A DNA stretch of 64,000 nucleotides from Gammaproteobacteria bacterium (GCA_030746435.1 JASLMV010000002.1:62001-126000); one strand, 5' to 3'. Counted from the stretch's first letter, positions 34,335-45,596 are shown. A program made the numbers and translations. Notes: generated by a model from the letters alone, not told the origin.

Positions 34335-34528
34335 CAGAGTTATATCCGCGTACTCGGGGTACTTTCAGAGATCGGTCGGAGTTTATTTTAGCAGCTAATA
34401 GTTGGCATATAGATAAATTCACCTATGCGCACACACGCAGGAGTTAGTGACCGCGAGGTGACAGCGAATCTTAAGTTAAGAAGCTTAAGCGCCGGACTAG
34501 TTTTGGCAGACGGCCCCGCAAGGGGAAT

Positions 34529-34571
34529 TTGCGTGTATTCGGACACGCAAGTTTTAGGGCTGCAAAGCGGC
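34529..34571 (+). repeat. Two-hairpin tRNA-associated element, copy A
   Basis: TTGCGTGT, loop ATTCGG, ACACGCAA; spacer GTTTTAGG; GCTGC, loop AAA, GCGGC (one G-T wobble). Preceded by GGGGAAT. Shares the continuation CTCCTG with copy B. Confidence 0.85.
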
Positions 34572-34638
34572 TCCTGCCCTGAAATAGCTCAGCTAAGCTG
34601 GGTAAACCGTCTGTGAGCAATTTGGCGGAGAGGGGAAT

Positions 34639-34681
34639 TTGCGCGTATTCGGACGCGCAGGTTTTACAGCCGTGAAGCGGC
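34639..34681 (+). repeat. Two-hairpin tRNA-associated element, copy B
   Basis: TTGCGCGT, loop ATTCGG, ACGCGCAG; spacer GTTTTACA; GCCGT, loop GAA, GCGGC. Preceded by GGGGAAT and, directly before that, by TTTGGCGGAGAG, identical to the complement of the tRNA-Ser 3' end with CCA. Stem-1 position 6 is C-G here versus T-A in copies A and C. Confidence 0.85.
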
Positions 34682-34736
34682 TCCTGTTCTGAGCCCGGGT
34701 CGAACCCATGGGGGTTCGTCCACACGCCCTACCCAC

Positions 34737-34765
34737 AAAAAATCAAAGCCCCGCAAGGGGGCTTT
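34737..34765 (-). terminator. Terminator of tRNA-Ser (leftward)
   Basis: AAAGCCCC/GGGGCTTT stem with a GCAAG loop, followed on the minus strand by a T-rich stretch (TGATTTTTT). Lies nine bases past the tRNA-Ser 3' end. Confidence 0.8.
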
Positions 34766-34773
34766 CAATTTTT

Positions 34774-34863
34774 TGGCGGAGAGGGAGGGATTCGAACCCC
34801 CGGACCCGGTGAAGGGTCAACGGTTTTCAAGACCGCCGCATTCGACCACTCTGCCACCTCTCC
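34774..34863 (-). tRNA. tRNA-Ser (anticodon TGA)
   Basis: A complete 90-nt type-II tRNA with encoded CCA. Acceptor GGAGAGG/CCTCTCC, discriminator G, anticodon stem GCGGT/ACCGT with loop CTTGAAA (anticodon UGA), long variable arm (GACCCTTCACCGGGTC), T-loop TTCGAAT. The seryl-tRNA synthetase gene lies 1.2 kb downstream on the same strand by coincidence or synteny. Confidence 0.95.
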
Positions 34864-35032
34864 GTGCTCTGAATTGTAAGGACTTGGAGTTGAATCTGCT
34901 CGTCCCGGTCGGGATTGACTCGCTCGTTAACACTCGCTTCGCCCTTCGGGCGCTTTCCGCGGCTACACCGCTCAAGCGTCCTCTCGCCCGTCTGCCCGAA
35001 CGCTGCGCGTTCCGTCAACCGTGCTCGGGTCA

Positions 35033-35152
35033 AACCCCCGGACCCGGTGAAGGGTCAACGGTTTTCAAGACCGCCGCATTCGGGCCATACAAATATGTGC
35101 CGCTACGCGGCCCTCAAACCTGCGTGTCCGAATACACGCAGATTCCCTCTCC
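35033..35152 (-). pseudogene. Pseudo-tRNA-Ser interrupted by the two-hairpin element
   Basis: Read on the minus strand from 35152: GGAGAGG (tRNA-Ser acceptor), then about 64 nt with element copy C in place of the D-arm, then from CGAATGCGG onward 50 nt identical to the intact tRNA-Ser (35033-35082 equals 34795-34844), covering the anticodon arm, variable arm and half the T-arm. The 3' acceptor strand is lost. The flank upstream of 35152 (CCTTACAAT) resembles that upstream of the intact gene, so promoter and 5' end were duplicated together. Confidence 0.8.
35099..35141 (-). repeat. Two-hairpin tRNA-associated element, copy C
   Basis: Minus-strand order: CTGCGTGT, loop ATTCGG, ACACGCAG; 8-nt spacer GTTTGAGG; GCCGC, loop GTA, GCGGC. 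Stem-1 outer pair is C-G here versus T-A in copies A and D. Lies inside the pseudo-tRNA-Ser. Confidence 0.85.
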
Positions 35153-35316
35153 GAACTCTTATTGTAAGGCCTCGATGCACTTTGCGAGTTCCCGGTCGGG
35201 CGCGATTCTCGCGCTTCTGCGGACTTAACACAATTCGCCGGGCACTTTTCAGCCTGTATTGCTGTCCCACGTGACGTGCTAAAATTCACAGCCAGACCGC
35301 GTCTAATCAGGAGAAA

Positions 35317-36012
35317 ATGATGCAACAGGATCCAGTTCGCCGGGATGGAACCCGCGTAGCTTATGGACAGCCGATTCGCGAATCGGCGCTGCAAACCAAC
35401 AAGGTTCTGCGGAGTACCTACATGCTGCTATCAGTGACATTGCTGTTCAGTGCAGCGATGGCTGGTGTCTCGATGGCGCTGAAACTCCCCTACTTCGGGC
35501 CGCTGTTAACCATCGGCGGTATGATCGGGTTGCTGTTTCTCACGCACTCCCTGCGTAATTCAGCAGGCGGCATCATCGCCGTGTTCGCGTTCACGGGATT
35601 TATGGGTCTCGTGCTGGGCCCGACACTCACGATGTACATGGAAAACATGCCCAACGGCGGCGAGCTTATTCTGACGGCGCTGGGTGCCACCGGCCTGATT
35701 TTTCTGTCGCTGAGCGCTTATGTACTGAAAACCGGGAAGGATTTTAGTTTCCTGGGCGGTTTTCTGTTCGTGGGCCTGATCGGTGTCGTAATCGTGATGC
35801 TGCTGGGATTGTTCTTTTTCGACTTCTCGGCCTATCAGATGGTTATTTCATCGGTGGTCGTGCTGCTGATGGGTGGTTTTATCCTGTTCGATACGAGCCG
35901 CATCATTCACGGCGGAGAGACCAACTATATTTCTGCCACCGTGAGCCTGTACCTGTCGATATACAATATTTTTATACATCTGCTGGCGCTGCTCGGCGGG
36001 AGTCGCGATTAA
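35317..36012 (+). CDS. yccA: Bax inhibitor-1/YccA family membrane protein
   Basis: 231 residues with seven hydrophobic segments (from TYMLLSVTLLFSAAMAGVSM to IYNIFIHLLALLGG). The C-terminal LFDTSRIIHGG, the family signature with the conserved Asp, and YISATVSLYLSIYNIF are diagnostic. YccA in E. coli interacts with FtsH and moderates its membrane proteolysis; related proteins act as ion leak channels. GGAGAAA precedes the start; the next codon is another ATG. A bidirectional terminator follows. Confidence 0.9.
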   Translation: MMQQDPVRRDGTRVAYGQPIRESALQTNKVLRSTYMLLSVTLLFSAAMAGVSMALKLPYFGPLLTIGGMIGLLFLTHSLRNSAGGIIAVFAFTGFMGLVLGPTLTMYMENMPNGGELILTALGATGLIFLSLSAYVLKTGKDFSFLGGFLFVGLIGVVIVMLLGLFFFDFSAYQMVISSVVVLLMGGFILFDTSRIIHGGETNYISATVSLYLSIYNIFIHLLALLGGSRD

Positions 36013-36030
36013 GTTCGCCGCAACCGAATA

Positions 36031-36058
36031 AAAAAGCCCCGCAAGCGGGGCTTTTTTT
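36031..36058. terminator. Bidirectional terminator
   Basis: AAGCCCCGC/GCGGGGCTT, 9-bp stem with AA loop, flanked by A6 on the left and T7 on the right; serves yccA (rightward) and serS (leftward). Confidence 0.92.
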
Positions 36059-36061
36059 GGC

Positions 36062-37378
<1,317 letters not shown>

Positions 37379-37426
37379 TTAAGGGGGAACCCCGGCGCAG
37401 AGTTTACACTGCGGGTGCGCTTTCGG

Positions 37427-38773
37427 TCAGGATTGCTTGCGTCTGCGTGATTTCTGCGCATCTTTTTTTCTCTCCTGCCGGTTGGCCTCACGCAGCCGCT
37501 CCAGTTTTTCGCCTATCTGTATCTCGAGCCCGGCGGGTACCGGGTTGTAGTAATTACGTTCGTCCATATCGTCGGGAAAATAGTGCTCACCGGCAGCAAA
37601 CGCATCGGGCTCGTTGTGGGCATAACGGTAATCTTTGCCGTGACCGAGCTCTTTTGCGAGCCGTGTCGGCGCGTTGCGGAGTCGTTCCGGCACTTCCCTG
37701 CTGCCCAGCTCACGCACATCCCTGCTGGCCCGCCCGAGCGCTGTGTAGACCGCATTGCTTTTCGCTGCACAGGCCAGGAATACCAGTGCCTGTGCGAGTG
37801 CAAGTTCGCCTTCCGGGCTGCCCAGCCGTTCGTAAGTTTCGCAGGCATCAAGAGCGAGACGCAGGGCGCGCGGATCGGCGTTGCCTATATCTTCCGATGC
37901 CATGCGTATCATGCGCCGGGCGATATACAGAGGGTCGCAGCCACCGTCGAGCATGCGCGCAAACCAATAGAGTGACGCGTCCGGGTCGGAGCCGCGCACC
38001 GCTTTGTGTAACGCTGATATCTGGTCATAAAAAACATCGCCGCCCCGGTCGAAGCGTCGCATACCCCCCGTCGCCACCTCCGCGACCAGTTCTTCGTTGA
38101 TGCACTTGCTGCCCGTACTGTCGGCGAGTCCCGCCGCCAGTTCGAGCAGATTCAATGCCCGGCGCGCATCCCCGTCTGCCGCAACCGAAATCTGCCGGAC
38201 CTGCTCAGGCGCGCACTCGAATGCGCCGGCGAGCCCGTTCTCATCGTCTGTGAGCGCACGTTCGACAAGGACGGCTATGTCCTCCGCAGAAAGAGTCTTG
38301 AGCACATAGACTCGTGCCCGCGACAGGAGCGCGTTGTTCAGTTCAAACGACGGGTTTTCGGTGGTAGCACCTATGAATATCAGGGTACCGTCCTCGACCC
38401 AGGGCAGGAAGGCATCCTGCTGGGCCTTGTTAAAGCGATGCACCTCGTCGAGGAACAAAACCGTAGAGCAGTGTTTAACAGAGCGATATTCCTTCGCTTT
38501 TTCAACTGCTTGCCGTATATCCTTAACACCCGACATTACAGCAGAGAAGGCGATAAACTCGGCCCCCGCCGCACCCGCTACCAGCCGTGCGAGGGTCGTT
38601 TTGCCGGTACCGGGCGGTCCCCACAGGATAGCGGAATGCAGCGGATCGGCGTTAAGAAGCCCGGTCAGGGGTTTGCCCGGACCGAGCAGGTGCGGCTGTC
38701 CGACGACGTCTTCCACCCTCGCCGGCCGCATACGATCGGCCAGCGGGCGCGCCGTTGCAGGGGTTGAGGTCAC
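37427..38773 (-). CDS. rarA: Replication-associated recombination protein RarA (MgsA)
   Basis: 448 residues. AAA+ clamp-loader-like ATPase with RPARVEDVVGQPHLLGPGKPL, Walker A GPPGTGKTTLARLVAG, Walker B VLFLDEVHRFNKAQQD, sensor 1 IGATTENPSFELN, and the C-terminal tetramerisation domain. It acts at stalled replication forks. It lies between serS and lolA as in enterics, overlapping the VanZ-like gene by four bases. Confidence 0.97.
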   Translation of the reverse strand: MTSTPATARPLADRMRPARVEDVVGQPHLLGPGKPLTGLLNADPLHSAILWGPPGTGKTTLARLVAGAAGAEFIAFSAVMSGVKDIRQAVEKAKEYRSVKHCSTVLFLDEVHRFNKAQQDAFLPWVEDGTLIFIGATTENPSFELNNALLSRARVYVLKTLSAEDIAVLVERALTDDENGLAGAFECAPEQVRQISVAADGDARRALNLLELAAGLADSTGSKCINEELVAEVATGGMRRFDRGGDVFYDQISALHKAVRGSDPDASLYWFARMLDGGCDPLYIARRMIRMASEDIGNADPRALRLALDACETYERLGSPEGELALAQALVFLACAAKSNAVYTALGRASRDVRELGSREVPERLRNAPTRLAKELGHGKDYRYAHNEPDAFAAGEHYFPDDMDERNYYNPVPAGLEIQIGEKLERLREANRQERKKDAQKSRRRKQS

Positions 38774-39168
38774 CTTACCCCCAGCAGCCGTTCAACCCAG
38801 TTTGCCCAGTTTGCCAGACCTGCTTTGTTCATATACCAGCCCAGTATCAGACCACCCGCATCCGCAACTATATCGCCCCATTCCATCACCCGGTATCCCG
38901 TGAAGAACTGCATAACCTCGATGAAAACACCGTAAGTCAGCAGTAGCCCGAATAAAGACGGCCAGCGGGATTGCGGGACCACGGAGCTGAACCAGACTAT
39001 TAAGGCGGTAAACGCCAGCATATGCGCGATTTTGTCCGCGAAAGTGACAGGCAGGTCCGGCCCTGTATACGGCACCAGCGAGAGGGCCAGGACTACGCTC
39101 AGCAGGACCACCCCGCCCGCGACCCAGTAGGGCCTGTATCGGAGCTGATCCGGTGAAAGAATATGCAT
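38770..39168 (-). CDS. VanZ-like membrane protein
   Basis: 132 residues with about four spans (YWVAGGVVLLSVVLALSLV; DKIAHMLAFTALIVWFSSV; LFGLLLTYGVFIEVMQFF; VADAGGLILGWYM). The FADKIAHMLAF, EVMQFFTGYR and WGDIVADAGG blocks are the VanZ-like signature. Family members are linked to glycopeptide resistance in Gram-positives; the role in Gram-negatives is unknown. Overlaps rarA by four bases, so translationally coupled; six bases after lolA. Confidence 0.85.
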   Translation of the reverse strand: MHILSPDQLRYRPYWVAGGVVLLSVVLALSLVPYTGPDLPVTFADKIAHMLAFTALIVWFSSVVPQSRWPSLFGLLLTYGVFIEVMQFFTGYRVMEWGDIVADAGGLILGWYMNKAGLANWANWVERLLGVR

Positions 39169-39174
39169 GCCGTA

Positions 39175-39834
39175 CTAGTTGTTGCGTTGATCGATAAGGT
39201 CCGCGCCGTCCGGGAGAACGAAGGAAAACAAATCTGCGCTCAGCGGCGGGTTTCGTTGCGTATTTTCGAATGCAATCAGGGTGTGCTGCCCGAAACTGTC
39301 CTGGATCGCGAGGCTTTCCAGCCTGGATTCCGCAAAGCTCAGGATTATTTCCCTGAAGTCGCTGTTGCCGGCGCGGGGTACGAGCGTTACCCGTGAACCA
39401 TCGTCCTCATCGTATACGGCAGTTATCGAGTAATTTTCCAGTGCGGCCAGGTTGCCCGCCAGCAACCCGGCCGGTGTCTGTGCAATGGCGCCATCGGCCG
39501 GGCGCACCGTCGCCTGCTCCAGCTCTGTATCGTATATCCAGATCTCGGTACTGTTCGCAACGATCAGTTGTTCCCAGGGGGCTGAGTAATTCCAGCGGAA
39601 CATGCCCGGCCTTTGCAGCCAGAGAGTACCGCTGCCCTCCTCGACAATCTCGCCCGCCTCATCGCTCACCACCTGCTCGAAATCGGCACGGTAACTGTCG
39701 AATGACGTCAGAAACCCGCACAAAACGGCCGGGTAGCCTTGGTCCGCGCAGTCATTTGTGCCGGCGTTTGCCGGGGCAACAGCAATAAGCAGCAGCGCTA
39801 CGATTTGCAGCAGTAAGCGAATACAGGCGGCCAT
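39175..39834 (-). CDS. lolA: Outer-membrane lipoprotein carrier LolA
   Basis: 219 residues. Signal peptide (IRLLLQIVALLLIAVAPANAG), then the half-barrel with FDSYRADFEQVVSDEAGEIVEEGSGTLWLQRPGMFRW (cited as GTLWLQRPGMFRW) and IWIYDTELEQATVRPAD, both typical. LolA carries lipoproteins across the periplasm from LolCDE to LolB. Slightly longer than E. coli LolA. Five bases after ftsK; co-transcribed. Confidence 0.95.
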   Translation of the reverse strand: MAACIRLLLQIVALLLIAVAPANAGTNDCADQGYPAVLCGFLTSFDSYRADFEQVVSDEAGEIVEEGSGTLWLQRPGMFRWNYSAPWEQLIVANSTEIWIYDTELEQATVRPADGAIAQTPAGLLAGNLAALENYSITAVYDEDDGSRVTLVPRAGNSDFREIILSFAESRLESLAIQDSFGQHTLIAFENTQRNPPLSADLFSFVLPDGADLIDQRNN

Positions 39835-39839
39835 GCCGG

Positions 39840-42158
39840 CTAATCGTCGCTCGGCGGTGGCGGTGCCAGCACTTCGCGGGTGCCATTCGCTTCCAGCGGG
39901 CTGACGATGCCTGCAGCTTCCATGCTTTCGACCAGGCGGGCCGCCCGGTTGTAGCCGATTTTGAGGCGCCGCTGTACACCCGAGATGGATGCCCTGCGCG
40001 TCTCCGTAACGATCTGTACCGCCTGGTCGTAGAGCGGGTCTTCTTCACCGTCCCCGGCGCCAGCGGCGGGCTCCCCGGATAAACCCGGAATGGGCGCCGA
40101 GGGGCCCTCGGTTACTTCATCGATATAGGTAGGCGCACCCGAAGCTTTGAGCCTGGCCGCAACCCGCAGCACTTCCTGGTCGGATACGAACGCCCCGTGC
40201 ACGCGCACGGGGGTCGGCGCACCCGATGGCAGGAACAACATATCGCCATGGCCCAGCAGGGTTTCCGCCCCGGACTGGTCGAGGATGGTCCGCGAATCGA
40301 CCTTGGCAGACACCTGGAAGGCAATGCGGCAGGGAATATTCGCCTTGATCAGGCCGGTGATCACGTCCACCGACGGCCTTTGTGTCGCAACTATCATGTG
40401 GATTCCCGATGCGCGCGCTTTCTGGGCCAGCCGTGCAATCAGCTCTTCTACTTTCTTGCCGACGATCATCATCATATCGGCGAGTTCGTCGATAACGACG
40501 ACAATATTGGGTAACACCTGCAACGTAGGTATGTCTGTCGGCTGATCGGTTTCGCTCACAACGTACAGCGGATCCGGTATGGGAATACCCTTCTCGATCG
40601 CCGCACTCACCTTTTTGTTGTAACCGCTGAGGTTACGGGTTTTTAAAGCGGCCATAAGTTTGTAGCGGCGTTCCATTTCCGCGACACACCAGCGCAGTGA
40701 ATTCGCGGCTTCTTTCATGTCGGTAACGACCGGTGCAAGCAAGTGCGGTATGCCTTCATATACCGAAAGCTCGAGCATCTTGGGATCGATCATGATCATC
40801 CTGACCTGCTCGGGCTTCGACTTGTACAACAGGCTAAGGACCATGGCATTGATGCCGACCGACTTACCCGACCCGGTGGTGCCGGCGATCATAAGGTGCG
40901 GCATTCGCGCCAGGTCAGCCACGACGGATTTGCCGCTGATATCCTTACCGAGTGCGAGCGTAAGCGGAGACGGCAATTCCTCGTACGCCCTGGAGCGCAG
41001 TATTTCGCCGAGCGTCACCATCTCGCGGGATTCATTGGGTATTTCAAGGCCGACGTAGGTCTTGCCGGGAATAACCTCGACGACGCGCACGCTTATTGCC
41101 GACAAGGCGCGGGCTATGTCCTTGGCGAGGTTGCTGATCTGGCTGACTTTTACGCCGGCCGCCGGATTGAGTTCGAAACGGGTAACGACCGGGCCCGGGT
41201 GGACCGCCACGACTTCGACGTCGACGCCGAAGTCACGCAGTTTCAGTTCGACCAGGCGTGACATGCCCTCCAGGGCTTCGTCTGAATAAGCGGGCGGCCT
41301 GGCAGGCGGATCATCCAGCAATGATAGCGGCGGCAGACTGCCGGCCGGAACATTGTCGAACATCGGGACCTGGCGTTCTTTTTCTGCTCGTTGGCTGGCC
41401 TCCGGTGCTTTGGTCGGCGGCTCGATACGCGGTTTAGACTTCCGGAAACGCTTGTTCTCGATCTGCCGTTTAACGCGCACAGCTTCCTGGCGCTGCTGTT
41501 GTACCTGCCTGGCCTGCAGTCTTTCCAGGCTGGTCGTGAAAGCTTTACGCAGCAGGTCGCCCCCGCCGAGGATATGGCGGCCGACCAGGTCCATAGCAGC
41601 CAGCCATGACAGCCCGGTAAACAGGGAAATCGACGCCAGCCAGAGTGCCAGCATCAGTAATGTCGCCCCGAGCAGCCCCAGCGCGCTTTCGAGAGTCAGG
41701 CCTACCAGTTGTCCGAGCACTCCGCCGGCCGATTCCCGCAGTTCCGGGTGGGTGAAATGCAGTGTGGCCAGTCCGCAGCTGGTTACCAGCGCAAGCAGAA
41801 ATCCGCAGGTCCGCGACAGGAATGCTGACTTGTCGAGTGGTTCGGTGCTCTCACGGGCGGAAAACATGAACCAGCCCGCCAGCAGCGTCATGGCCGGGAA
41901 CAGGAATGCGGGCATACCACACAGGTAAAAAGCGATATCGGCGAACCAGGCCCCGGCCGCGCCGATCTGATTGTGTAACGGTTCGGTACTGATTCCGGTA
42001 TGACTGAAGCCGGGGTCTTCGGGGTGATAGCTAAGCAGTGCCAACAGCATGATCAGTGACAGGGCACTGAAAACCCACAGCGCGGATTCACGCACCGAGC
42101 GGGTCACTGCAGATGACGCCGCGGAGCCCTGCCGTCCTAGTTGAGCTGCCTTGGCCAC
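39840..42158 (-). CDS. ftsK: DNA translocase FtsK
   Basis: 772 residues. Four N-terminal membrane spans (from [18 protein letters not shown] to [17 protein letters not shown]), a short charged linker (residues about 195-270, much shorter than in E. coli), then the RecA-like motor with Walker [19 protein letters not shown] and Walker [15 protein letters not shown], and a C-terminal gamma winged helix ([21 protein letters not shown]) that reads KOPS sites. It moves chromosome dimers to dif and works with the divisome. In the E. coli-like order ftsK-lolA-rarA-serS, but no lrp gene precedes it. Confidence 0.97.
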   Translation of the reverse strand: MAKAAQLGRQGSAASSAVTRSVRESALWVFSALSLIMLLALLSYHPEDPGFSHTGISTEPLHNQIGAAGAWFADIAFYLCGMPAFLFPAMTLLAGWFMFSARESTEPLDKSAFLSRTCGFLLALVTSCGLATLHFTHPELRESAGGVLGQLVGLTLESALGLLGATLLMLALWLASISLFTGLSWLAAMDLVGRHILGGGDLLRKAFTTSLERLQARQVQQQRQEAVRVKRQIENKRFRKSKPRIEPPTKAPEASQRAEKERQVPMFDNVPAGSLPPLSLLDDPPARPPAYSDEALEGMSRLVELKLRDFGVDVEVVAVHPGPVVTRFELNPAAGVKVSQISNLAKDIARALSAISVRVVEVIPGKTYVGLEIPNESREMVTLGEILRSRAYEELPSPLTLALGKDISGKSVVADLARMPHLMIAGTTGSGKSVGINAMVLSLLYKSKPEQVRMIMIDPKMLELSVYEGIPHLLAPVVTDMKEAANSLRWCVAEMERRYKLMAALKTRNLSGYNKKVSAAIEKGIPIPDPLYVVSETDQPTDIPTLQVLPNIVVVIDELADMMMIVGKKVEELIARLAQKARASGIHMIVATQRPSVDVITGLIKANIPCRIAFQVSAKVDSRTILDQSGAETLLGHGDMLFLPSGAPTPVRVHGAFVSDQEVLRVAARLKASGAPTYIDEVTEGPSAPIPGLSGEPAAGAGDGEEDPLYDQAVQIVTETRRASISGVQRRLKIGYNRAARLVESMEAAGIVSPLEANGTREVLAPPPPSDD

Positions 42159-42370
42159 GATATTCTCTCAGCTAAATCATTTAACTGTATCGAAAACACT
42201 GTGGTAACGCATACACGCTGCAAGCGCAACATCGTTTTGCCTGCCGGCATAAGAGTATGAAACTCCGTTCTTTGCACCGAACAGGCATTCCCCTACACTA
42301 CAGCGCCGGTTTCAGGAGCGAAGATTTCTCCACTTCCGGACTACGCAACCACAACAACCTCCGGTATTAA

Positions 42371-43372
<1,002 letters not shown>

Positions 43373-43385
43373 TTAAACTCTGGGC

Positions 43386-44531
43386 ATGCACATCCGGGTT
43401 CGAGATTCCATAAGCACCATTGAGCCGGCAGACTGGAACGGTCTTCTAACCCGGGACGATCCTTTTTTACGGCACGAGTTCTTGCTGGCGCTCGAAGAGT
43501 CCGGCAGCGTATCCCGCGAGAGCGGCTGGAGCCCCTGCCACCTCACCTGCGAAAACGATTCGGGCGAGTTACTGGGGGCGCTGCCTCTTTACCTGAAGGA
43601 CAACTCTTACGGCGAGTTCGTATTCGATTTCGCGTGGGCAAGCGCTTACCAGCAAGCGGGGCTGGCCTACTACCCGAAACTGGTTTGTTCGGTTCCCTTC
43701 ACGCCGGTTACCGGATCCCGGCTGCTGGTAGCGGGGCAACAAGCTAACCGGGATGCGATTAGGTCGGCACTGGTCGAAGGAGCTATCAACTGCACATCGG
43801 AATCAGGCGCATCTTCCCTGCACGTATTGTTCCCCGATAAAGAAGAAACCCCCCTGCTCGAACGGTCAGAGATGTTGTTGCGCAAGGATTGCCAGTTTCA
43901 CTGGCACAATCGCAACTACATGGATTTCGATCATTTTCTCGCAGGCTTTACTTCGGCTAAACGCAAGAAGGCGCGCCGCGAGCGGCGGCGCATAGAAGAA
44001 CAGGGCATCCGTTTCGAAGTGCGCACCGGGAACGACCTCGACGAGGCTGCCTGGCAGGAAATCATGCCGCTTTACCGCACGACTTTTTTACGCCGTGGCC
44101 GCGAACCCTACCTTGAAATCGGGTTTTTTCTACAGCTGTCCGCAACGCTGCCGGACAGCCTGGTCGTCTTCCTCGGTTATGCTGGCGATGAGCTCGTTGC
44201 CGTTGCGATCTGCTTCAGGAGTGACACGAGCCTGTACGGACGCTACTGGGGCGCGAACCAGTACATAGACTCTCTGCATTTCGAAACCTGCTACTACCAG
44301 GGTATCGAGTACTGTATATCCGAAGGGCTGCAGACCTTTGAGCCGGGCACGCAGGGCGAGCACAAGATCAGCCGGGGGTTCGTCCCGACGGAAACCTGGT
44401 CGGCGCACTGGCTGACCCATCCGCAGTTTGCTGCAGCGGTGGATGACTACCTTGAACGCGAACGTGAACACATAGACCGGTATATAGATGTAGTCGCATC
44501 TCATGTGCCCTACCGCAACGACAGCTCGTGA
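43386..44531 (+). CDS. FemAB-like GNAT N-acyltransferase (COG3146/DUF482)
   Basis: 381 residues, no membrane span. It contains the pattern of the DUF482 family: HEFLLALEESGSVSRESGWSP, LYLKDNSYGEFVFDFAW, LLVAGQQANRDAIRSAL, RRRIEEQGIRFEVRTG, LYGRYWGANQY and CYYQGIEYCISEGLQTFEPG. It resembles peptidoglycan-bridge FemAB transferases that use aminoacyl-tRNA, but the substrate is unknown. Its place between trxB and aat also occurs in pseudomonads and suggests linked expression; aat follows six bases later. Confidence 0.85.
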   Translation: MHIRVRDSISTIEPADWNGLLTRDDPFLRHEFLLALEESGSVSRESGWSPCHLTCENDSGELLGALPLYLKDNSYGEFVFDFAWASAYQQAGLAYYPKLVCSVPFTPVTGSRLLVAGQQANRDAIRSALVEGAINCTSESGASSLHVLFPDKEETPLLERSEMLLRKDCQFHWHNRNYMDFDHFLAGFTSAKRKKARRERRRIEEQGIRFEVRTGNDLDEAAWQEIMPLYRTTFLRRGREPYLEIGFFLQLSATLPDSLVVFLGYAGDELVAVAICFRSDTSLYGRYWGANQYIDSLHFETCYYQGIEYCISEGLQTFEPGTQGEHKISRGFVPTETWSAHWLTHPQFAAAVDDYLEREREHIDRYIDVVASHVPYRNDSS

Positions 44532-44537
44532 AATCAG

Positions 44538-45287
44538 ATGGGCTTTCGCGTCAAGAACCTCCACCCTTCGGACCCGCCCGACAGTTTCCCCGATCCTGCA
44601 ACCGCGGGTATTGCGCTGGGTGCTCCGGACGGCTTACTGGCGATCGGTGGAGATTTGTCACCGGAACGTCTGCTGGCAGCCTACCGCGCCGGTTTATTCC
44701 CCTGGTTCAACGACGACCAGCCGATACTATGGTGGTCGCCGCATCCGCGCGCAGTTCTCTTTCCTGAGCATTTTCATATGTCGCGTTCGCTGGCGCGCAC
44801 GTTGCGAAATGACGCCTGGGAATACTCACTTAACCAGTCTTTCGAAACCGTCATACAGGGATGTGCAGACGACCGCGGCGAGTACGGAACCTGGTTAATA
44901 CCGGACATGATTGCGGCATACTGCAGGATGCACGAACTAGGTTACGCACATTCGGTCGAATGCTGGCGCGATGGAAGAATCGCAGGCGGTATTTACGGAA
45001 TTCGCCTCGGCAAAATATTTTTCGGTGAGTCCATGTACAGCGCCCGGGAAAGTGGTTCGAAAGTTGCATTGAGCGCACTGGTACATATATGCATTGAATC
45101 CGGGGTTCGGTTAATCGATTGCCAGGTTGAGTCCCGCCATCTGCACACACTTGGCATGCAGGAAATTGACCGGGCAGAGTTTCTAAAGATTTTGCATGAG
45201 TGCGTGCCCGGCGAGGCCCCAATGCAGGACTGGAAACTGGAGAAGCGCGACGCGGCTCCGCTCGCCGCATTGAGGCACCAGGCGTAG
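44538..45287 (+). CDS. aat: Leucyl/phenylalanyl-tRNA--protein transferase
   Basis: 249 residues. Family blocks in order: LLAIGGDLSPERLLAAYRAGLFPWFN, cited as GGDLSPERLLAAYRAGLFPW; ILWWSPHPRAVLFPE; GTWLIPDMIAAYCRMHELGYAHSVE, cited as YCRMHELGYAHSVECW; GGIYGIRLGKIFFGESMYS; LIDCQVESRHLHTLG. It adds Leu or Phe to proteins with N-terminal Lys or Arg, making them ClpS/ClpAP substrates; clpA and clpS are 0.4-2.7 kb downstream, so the N-degron pathway genes are grouped here. Confidence 0.97.
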   Translation: MGFRVKNLHPSDPPDSFPDPATAGIALGAPDGLLAIGGDLSPERLLAAYRAGLFPWFNDDQPILWWSPHPRAVLFPEHFHMSRSLARTLRNDAWEYSLNQSFETVIQGCADDRGEYGTWLIPDMIAAYCRMHELGYAHSVECWRDGRIAGGIYGIRLGKIFFGESMYSARESGSKVALSALVHICIESGVRLIDCQVESRHLHTLGMQEIDRAEFLKILHECVPGEAPMQDWKLEKRDAAPLAALRHQA

Positions 45288-45377
45288 CGGAAAACCTTGC
45301 AGGTCAATGCCCGCGCTTGCGTCGCTTGGCTGCTTCTTGCACAATGCGCCCGCCCTGTTTGAGGAACCGTAAAACTT

Positions 45378-45596
45378 ATGGCTAAGGAAGAAGCCATCCA
45401 GATGGAAGGCGTTGTATCCGAAACGCTACCCAACACCACCTTCCGGGTGGAGCTGGAAAATGGCCATGTCGTTACTGCGCATATATCCGGAAAAATGCGG
45501 AAGCATTACATCCGGATACTCACGGGCGACAAAGTTACGGTTGAGCTGACTCCTTACGACCTGAGCAAGGGCCGTATCATTTATCGCTCCCGCTAG
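45378..45596 (+). CDS. infA: Translation initiation factor IF-1
   Basis: 72 residues, the exact family length. The sequence [20 protein letters not shown] and [20 protein letters not shown], then [20 protein letters not shown], is near-identical to other IF-1 proteins. OB fold; binds the 30S A site with IF-2 and IF-3. Order aat-infA-clpA matches E. coli, but the tRNA-Ser found between infA and clpA there is not present. Confidence 0.99.
   Translation: MAKEEAIQMEGVVSETLPNTTFRVELENGHVVTAHISGKMRKHYIRILTGDKVTVELTPYDLSKGRIIYRSR

Larger units (their letters stand above)
34335..35316. other. Gene-poor tRNA-Ser locus with repeats
   Basis: This 980-bp stretch carries no protein gene. It holds an intact tRNA-Ser (34774-34863), its terminator, a broken tRNA-Ser duplicate (35033-35152), three copies of the two-hairpin element, and GC-rich palindromic stretches (34930-35010). 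34335-34525 and 35170-35316 show nothing recognisable beyond the BI-1 gene's upstream region. Confidence 0.85.

Noticed and set aside
34590-34612. tRNA D-arm-like stretch (TAGCTCAGCTAAGC)
   Set aside because: Too short and not backed by any anticodon or acceptor context; not called as a tRNA remnant.
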